Assembly: GCA_003131315.1 (NCBI GenBank)
Contig: PKUV01000167.1
Span: 1-46,198 of the forward strand
DNA from: Acidobacteriaceae bacterium
GTDB taxonomy: Bacteria; Acidobacteriota; Terriglobia; Terriglobales; Acidobacteriaceae
DNA length: 46,198 nt
Direction: 5' to 3'
In this document: positions 41,282-46,198 of the stretch, one piece after another
How the letters are laid out: each line of letters opens with the position of its first letter
How positions within the stretch are numbered: the stretch's first letter is position 1
The notes under the pieces: generated by a model
What the model saw: only the letters and a program-made list of their open reading frames with translations
What the model was told of the DNA's origin: nothing
The model's database searches: none
Made by a program: the position numbers and the translations under genes

Positions 41282-41892
41282 TGGCGTAGACGGGGTGGAT
41301 GTGAGGTAGGGGTTCCTTCGACTACGCTTTGGGCAGGCGATTCGACTCCGCGAGAACTTCACTTCGTGAAGTTCTCGCTTCGCTCAGGAAGACAGGAAAA
41401 AAACAATTTAGGAGCCCGTGGTGAAACTCCAGTCTCCGGCCTCAGCGCCTGAAAAGGCTGCGGAAAAACTCAGCAAGGCCGCGAGAAGCTCACCTCAGGC
41501 GCTAAAGCGCGAGACATTTTCAACGACTTATGGCACGACTAAAGTCGTGCCCTTACCAAAAACCTGCATGAATCAGAGTTATTCCGCAGCCTGTGAAGGC
41601 GCTCTCATAACGCGGCACTTACGGCATGCCTGAAGGAAGGCATGCCCCGATACGAACCACACTTGCACCACGGGCTGTTAGGCTTAAAAGGGTCGCTGGC
41701 GTAACACCACCTTTGCCCCAACAACCTTCCGTCACCGTGTTCCCGAGTGTGCCAACCGGACCCTGCCTGTTGCCGTTCTGATTACCGCTCCACCGCCTTC
41801 GGACGCGTATAATAAAGGGTTTTCACTATTCACTCCGCAAGACTCCCGGGCGAATGGGGTTTGCCCGGTCATGACAAGGGAAGGTACAAGGG
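41282..41892. repeat. Repeat-rich intergenic region with MITE-like copy C
   Basis: No gene in 611 bp. It contains the hairpin GAGAACTTCAC-TTC-GTGAAGTTCTC (41352-41376), then copy C of the MITE-like family (41448-41600) with ends AGGCTGCGGAAAAACTC and GAGTTATTCCGCAGCCT and cores GGCGCTAAAGCGC and GGCACGACTAAAGTCGTGCC. TATAAT at 41808-41813 is the likely korA -10. Confidence 0.7.
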
Positions 41893-43737
41893 ATGTCCAC
41901 TAGCGATGTCGTGCCCCAGGAATTGTCCGGCCACGTGGGGCAAAAGCGTGTCGGCGTCATTAATGACATGAGCATTCAGGTTGCGACGGTGAATGGGTCG
42001 GGGTCGCAAAGTTCCAACACAGTTTTGTTGCGCAGCATTTTCCAGATGGGCGTGCCGATTTCGGGGAAGAACCTATTTCCTTCGAACATTGCGGGGCTGC
42101 CGACTTGGTACACGATCCGCGCCAATAAAGATGGCTACATCGCGCGCAAGAAGGAGATCGACCTTCTCATCGCGATGAATGCGGAGACGGCGCAGGAAGA
42201 CGTGAAGTCTTTGGCGGCGGGTGCTTCCGTGCTCTACGACGAGCCGCTGGCGCTCGACAAGGTGCGCGACGATTTGATTTTTTACGCGGTTCCTTACGAC
42301 AAACTGGTAGCGGCGGCGTGTTCGGAAGCCAAGCTGCGCAAGCTGATCAAGAACATGATCTACGTCGGGGTCGCGGCGCAATTGCTTGGAATTGACTTTG
42401 CCGAGGTCGAGAAGGCGATCCGCAAGCAGTTCTTGACAAAAGTAAAAGCGGCAACCTTGAACCTGGCGGCTGCTAAGGCAGGCTTCGATTATTCCGCCGC
42501 GAACCTGAAGAAGCGCGATCCGTTCTACATCCAGCGCATGGACAAGACGAAAGGCAAGATCATCGTCGACGGCAATTCCGCCGCTGCCCTGGGATGTGTG
42601 TTTGCCGGTTGCACGGTGGTGACGTGGTACCCGATCACGCCGTCGTCATCGCTGGTCGAGACGATGATCGACTACATGAAGGAATACCGCGTCGGGCCGG
42701 ATGGCAAGGCGACTTTTGCCATCGTCCAAGCCGAAGACGAACTGGCGGCGATTGGCATGGTGATCGGGGCGGCCTGGGCGGGCGCGCGCTCGATGACTGC
42801 GACCGCCGGTCCAGGCATCTCGCTGATGGCGGAGTTCACGGGGCTGGCGTATTACGTGGAAATTCCCGCGGTGATCTGGAACATTCAGCGGGTCGGGCCA
42901 TCGACGGGCTTACCCACGCGAACTGCGCAAGGCGACGTGCTCTCGACGGCATTTCTCAGCCACGGTGACACCAGGCACATCATGCTGTTTCCGGACTCGG
43001 TCAGCGAGTGCTTCACAATGGCGCAGGATGCTTTTGATTTGGCCGAGCGATTTCAGACGCCGGTGTTCGTCATGTCGGACCTCGACCTGGGGATGAACAA
43101 CTGGATGTCGGATCCGTTCCCTTATCCCGACAAGCCCATTGATCGCGGAAAAGTGCTGAGCAAGGCGGATCTGGAAAAGGCGGGTAGCTTTGCCCGCTAC
43201 AAGGATGTGGATGGCGATGGCGTCGGCTATCGCACGCTGCCGGGCACGGATCATCCCGCAGCGGCATATTTTGCTCGCGGCAGCGGGCACAATGAAAAGG
43301 CACAGTATAGCGAGCGTCCTGACGATTTCGAACGCAACATGGAACGGCTTAACAAGAAGTTCGAGACGGCTCGGTCGTTTGTGCCGCGACCGGAAGTGAC
43401 GGGCGGCGGCAAGGCGAAGATCGGCATCCTTGCTTATGGCACGTCGCACTGGGCGATCATCGAGTCGCGCGATCAATTGTCCAAAGAGCACAAAGTGGAA
43501 ACGGACTATCTTCGTGTGCTGGCGTATCCGTTTACGCGCGAGGTTCACGACTTCATTGAGCGGCATGACCGCGTGTACGTAGTCGAGCAAAACCGTGACG
43601 GGCAGATGGCCAGCCTGCTCAAGCTCGATATCAAGCCAGAGTTGACCCCGCGCTTGCGGTCGATTTGCCATATTCACGGATTGCCAATCGACGCGCGGTC
43701 CGTGACCGACGAGCTCATGATGATGGAGGGCAAGTAA
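41893..43737 (+). CDS. korA: 2-oxoacid:ferredoxin oxidoreductase, fused gamma-alpha subunit
   Basis: 614 residues; oxidises a 2-oxoacid (2-oxoglutarate by analogy) with CoA, reducing ferredoxin. Residues about 35-190 are the gamma domain (NGSGSQSSNTVLLRSIFQMG, GLPTWYTIRANKDGYIARKK); about 220-610 are the alpha pyrimidine-binding domains (ALGCVFAGCTVVTWYPITPS, YYVEIPAVIWNIQRVGPSTG, MSDLDLGMNNWM). This gamma-alpha fusion with a separate beta matches the mycobacterial KorAB layout. korB starts immediately after the stop. No ferredoxin gene is in the window. Confidence 0.92.
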   Translation: MSTSDVVPQELSGHVGQKRVGVINDMSIQVATVNGSGSQSSNTVLLRSIFQMGVPISGKNLFPSNIAGLPTWYTIRANKDGYIARKKEIDLLIAMNAETAQEDVKSLAAGASVLYDEPLALDKVRDDLIFYAVPYDKLVAAACSEAKLRKLIKNMIYVGVAAQLLGIDFAEVEKAIRKQFLTKVKAATLNLAAAKAGFDYSAANLKKRDPFYIQRMDKTKGKIIVDGNSAAALGCVFAGCTVVTWYPITPSSSLVETMIDYMKEYRVGPDGKATFAIVQAEDELAAIGMVIGAAWAGARSMTATAGPGISLMAEFTGLAYYVEIPAVIWNIQRVGPSTGLPTRTAQGDVLSTAFLSHGDTRHIMLFPDSVSECFTMAQDAFDLAERFQTPVFVMSDLDLGMNNWMSDPFPYPDKPIDRGKVLSKADLEKAGSFARYKDVDGDGVGYRTLPGTDHPAAAYFARGSGHNEKAQYSERPDDFERNMERLNKKFETARSFVPRPEVTGGGKAKIGILAYGTSHWAIIESRDQLSKEHKVETDYLRVLAYPFTREVHDFIERHDRVYVVEQNRDGQMASLLKLDIKPELTPRLRSICHIHGLPIDARSVTDELMMMEGK

Positions 43738-44802
43738 ATGGGGAACACACCCACCAACACGCCTGCACCGGCTCCAACTCCAACTCCGAAGACCAATCGC
43801 ATTGGACTGCAGGTCGTTGACTATCGGGGCGGGAAGACGACGCTCTGTGCGGGTTGCGGGCACAACGCGATTTCCGAACGCATCATTGACGCGATGTATG
43901 AAATGGGCGTCCAGCCCGAGCGCGTGGCCAAGCTCAGCGGCATCGGCTGCTCGTCGAAGAGTCCGGCCTATTTCATGAATCGCGCGCACAGCTTTAACTC
44001 CGTGCATGGCCGCATGCCTTCGATAGCGACGGGAGCGATGCTGGCGAACAAGAACCTGATTGCGCTGGGTGTGAGCGGCGACGGCGACACGGTTTCGATT
44101 GGCGCCGGGCAATTTATCCACCTGATGCGACGCAACCTGCCGATGATCTACGTCATCGAGGACAACGGTTGTTACGGTCTGACGAAAGGCCAGTTCTCCG
44201 CGACCGCCGATCTGGGGTCAACGCTGAAGAGTGGCGTGGTGAACGACCTTCCTCCGGTCGATACCTGCTCTTTGGCAATTCAGTTGGGAGCCACGTTCGT
44301 GGGCCGATCGTTCTCCGGCGACAAGCGCCAGCTTCACACTATGCTCAAGGCTGCCATCGCTCACCGGGGCACGGTAATGCTGGACGTAGTTTCGCCGTGC
44401 GTGACGTTCAACGATCACGAGGGCTCGACCAAGTCTTACAAATACATGCAGGCCCATGAGGAGCCGCTGAACGAAGTCAGCTTTGTGCCGTCGTTTGAGG
44501 AAATCAACGTTGACTACGATCCTGGGACGACGTTTGAAGTCACGATGCACGACGGGTCGAGCCTGCGGTTGAGGAAGCTTGAGCAGGACTACGATCCGAC
44601 GGATAAGATTCAGGCGGTGAGAAGGTTGATGGAATCGCATGAGAAAGGCGAAGTGCTGACCGGCGTTTTCTACATCAATGCCAAGGCGCCGAGCTTTATT
44701 GACATGCTGAACGTCACGGATGAGCCGCTGGCGACCTTGCCGGAATCGGTAACACGGCCGAGCAGGGAAGTGCTGGCAAAGTGCATGGACGAGCTGCGGT
44801 AG
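43738..44802 (+). CDS. korB: 2-oxoacid:ferredoxin oxidoreductase, beta subunit
   Basis: 354 residues binding thiamine diphosphate and a [4Fe-4S] cluster. Cluster cysteines C37 and C40 (LCAGCGH), C71 (GIGCSSK) and a later one in VVSPCVTFND. The ThDP motif GDGDTVSIGAGQFIHLMRRN begins at residue 114 and ends in the family DNGCYGLTKGQ. An N-terminal Pro/Thr-rich stretch (4-20) is unusual. It starts at the base after the korA stop, so the two form one enzyme. Confidence 0.92.
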   Translation: MGNTPTNTPAPAPTPTPKTNRIGLQVVDYRGGKTTLCAGCGHNAISERIIDAMYEMGVQPERVAKLSGIGCSSKSPAYFMNRAHSFNSVHGRMPSIATGAMLANKNLIALGVSGDGDTVSIGAGQFIHLMRRNLPMIYVIEDNGCYGLTKGQFSATADLGSTLKSGVVNDLPPVDTCSLAIQLGATFVGRSFSGDKRQLHTMLKAAIAHRGTVMLDVVSPCVTFNDHEGSTKSYKYMQAHEEPLNEVSFVPSFEEINVDYDPGTTFEVTMHDGSSLRLRKLEQDYDPTDKIQAVRRLMESHEKGEVLTGVFYINAKAPSFIDMLNVTDEPLATLPESVTRPSREVLAKCMDELR

Positions 44803-44827
44803 GCTTCTGCGACAGATGGCAAGAATT

Positions 44828-44853
44828 GAGCCGGCCCCGCTTGGGACCGGCTC
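44828..44853 (+). terminator. Terminator-like hairpin after korB
   Basis: GAGCCGG-CCCC-GCTTG-GGGA-CCGGCTC forms a strong stem, followed by GGATTGTTTAT, a modest T-rich stretch. Confidence 0.65.
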
Positions 44854-44899
44854 GGATTGTTTATAGCGAATCCAAAGTTGCTGTGGCCACAGGCAGGCT

Positions 44900-44945
44900 G
44901 CCGAGCTGCGCTCGGCTTGGACGGGCGAGGGCGCCCGTCCCCACA
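44900..44945. repeat. GC-rich repeat identical to 28845-28885
   Basis: The 41-bp core (GCCGAGCTGCGCTCGG then GACGGGCGAGGGCGCCCGTC) is identical to the copy upstream of lpxD. It sits between the convergent korB and alcohol dehydrogenase genes. Confidence 0.85.
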
Positions 44946-44951
44946 CGAGCG

Positions 44952-45971
44952 TTACGCACCCATCGTCAGCACCACGCGAAAGCGCGCGCGGCCGCTGATC
45001 ATTTGTTCGTAGGCTTCGGCAGCCTTCTCGATCGGATAGCGCTCGATCATCGGACGGACTCCGGACAGCGCGCTGAACTGCAAAGTGTCTTCGGAGTCTT
45101 TGGCGGTTCCCGAGGGCCAGCCCTGGATGGACTTACGGCCCGAGATCAACTGGAGAGGAGTGACGGTGATGGGTTCGGGGCTGGCGCCAACCACCACCAG
45201 CTTGCCGTTCGGTGAAAGTCCATTCACCAGCGCGGAGATGGATTTCGAATCAGGCGCGGTGGCGAGGATCACGCGGGCGCCGCCGAACTTCTGCAGTTCT
45301 CCGGCTGGATCGCCAACGGCGGTATCCACAAAGTGAGTGGCCCCGAGTTTTCGCGCCAGGGCTTCTTTGTCTTTGCCTCGGCCGATCGCGAAAGTGCGGA
45401 AGCCCATCTGCCGCGCATACTGGATTCCCAGATGACCAAGTCCACCGATGCCTTGAACGGCGACCAGATCGCCAGCGCGCGCGCCCGCGTTGCGAAGGGA
45501 ATTGAAAACCGTGATGCCGGCGCAAAGCAGCGGCGCGGCCTCGGCGGCGGGAAGGTCTTCTGGGATGGCGGCGACTGCCTCGGCGGGCGTAACCATGTAT
45601 TCCGCGTAGCCGCCGTCGTGGCTGATGCCGGTAATCTTTTGGAACTGGCAGAGAATGAAATCGCCGCGGCGGCAGGGATCGCAGGTGAAACAATGGCCTC
45701 CGTGCCATCCGACTCCGATGCGCTGGCCGGGTTTCCAGTTGGCAACGTCAGCACCGACAGCGTCAATGCGGCCGGCGATTTCGTGTCCGGGAACGCGTGG
45801 ATACTGAATGCCAGGCCAATGGCCTTCCTTTACGAGCGCGTCGCTGTGGCAGATGCCGCAGGCTTCGACTTTAATCCTGACCTGGCCGCGGGCGGGCTCG
45901 GGAATGTTTCTTTCGACGAGTTCGAGATTACCGCCGGGCTTGCTGACTTGGACAGCCTTCATCTTCGACAT
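44952..45971 (-). CDS. Zinc-dependent alcohol dehydrogenase
   Basis: 339 residues from the ATG at 45971 (AAGGAAGAAG upstream); the frame is open to 46031 but the extra codons have no family similarity. Catalytic zinc ligands are in CGICHSD (about C37/H39) and GHE, structural zinc in GHCFTCDPCRRGDFILC (four Cys), and GIGGLGHLGIQYARQMG is the NAD(P)-binding Rossmann motif. Resembles AdhA/AdhP-type alcohol or aldehyde reductases. Its downstream neighbours are convergent korAB; no functional link is evident. Confidence 0.92.
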   Translation of the reverse strand: MSKMKAVQVSKPGGNLELVERNIPEPARGQVRIKVEACGICHSDALVKEGHWPGIQYPRVPGHEIAGRIDAVGADVANWKPGQRIGVGWHGGHCFTCDPCRRGDFILCQFQKITGISHDGGYAEYMVTPAEAVAAIPEDLPAAEAAPLLCAGITVFNSLRNAGARAGDLVAVQGIGGLGHLGIQYARQMGFRTFAIGRGKDKEALARKLGATHFVDTAVGDPAGELQKFGGARVILATAPDSKSISALVNGLSPNGKLVVVGASPEPITVTPLQLISGRKSIQGWPSGTAKDSEDTLQFSALSGVRPMIERYPIEKAAEAYEQMISGRARFRVVLTMGA

Positions 45972-46082
45972 AGCTTCTTCCTTATGAATTTTGGTTGATG
46001 GAAATGCTGACGGCAATAAAGCGCCCAGCAATGAGATGAGCGAGGATGCGGCGAGGACTCAGGCTTCAACCGCGCTTGTTCG

Positions 46083-46128
46083 TGGAGCGCCGGGCGTCCC
46101 GCCCGGCTGGACGGGCGAGGACGCCCGA
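46083..46128. repeat. GC-rich palindromic repeat
   Basis: GGAGCGCCGGGCGTCCCGCC and GGACGGGCGAGGACGCCCG belong to the same family as 6158-6212; the remaining bases to 46198 show no gene. Confidence 0.65.
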
Positions 46129-46198
46129 GTCGGTGTCGCAACTCGGTGCCGTCCCTGACGGGACTCCGGTCTGTACCCTTTGCCTTCCCGGCACTGAC

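Noticed and set aside
1-46198. tRNA, rRNA or tmRNA genes
   Set aside because: No cloverleaf with conserved GTTCRANNC arm and no rRNA segments were recognised by eye; a tRNAscan or Infernal run would settle this.

Overview
The window reads as chromosomal DNA of a GC-rich Gram-negative bacterium, most likely an acidobacterium (Terriglobia/Koribacter-like). This is inferred from gene content: menaquinone methyltransferase, lipid A acyltransferase LpxD, a DUF1844 protein, a mycobacterial-type fused KorAB and dispersed hairpin repeats. No rRNA, tRNA, transposase, integrase or CRISPR array was seen.

Layout. 1-16 kb holds housekeeping genes in short operons: ubiE/menG; a parvulin-type foldase with an SDR epimerase; a long CDF metal exporter; OsmC with an EamA permease; an MFS permease; ribF; a PhnP-like hydrolase with a DUF1844 protein; a YgfZ-like folate protein; an isocitrate/isopropylmalate dehydrogenase-family enzyme; a methyltransferase; a secreted HExxH protein; and mtnP followed by a PfkB kinase. 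15.9-23.3 kb is one long + strand run (pfkB, a GT-C-like membrane protein, mgtC, dapF, S66 LD-carboxypeptidase, mpl, plsC), combining diaminopimelate synthesis, peptidoglycan recycling and phospholipid synthesis. 23.4-27.7 kb is accessory: an intact RHH/ParE toxin-antitoxin pair, then a segment bounded by a 93%-identical 89-bp inverted repeat. That segment carries an unrecognised two-TM protein, a PD-(D/E)xK nuclease, an orphan gene tail, and a ParD gene whose ParE partner is broken by a hairpin repeat. 27.8-37.2 kb returns to core genes (lpxD, a CCA/poly(A)-type nucleotidyltransferase with a histone-like tail, dnaE, accA). 37.2-38.3 kb has a frameshifted antitoxin-like gene, a duplicated scrap of hom, and an intact FitAB-type pair with a 16-bp palindromic operator. 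The window ends with hom, two small unknowns, korAB and a zinc alcohol dehydrogenase.

Intergenic DNA is unusually rich in small repeats: GC hairpins placed flush between genes, MITE-like elements with terminal inverted repeats, tandem arrays with exact period 7 or about 9 whose unit sequence differs from locus to locus, and at least three other hairpin families. The most unusual material is the inverted-repeat-bounded accessory segment and the period-7 arrays.
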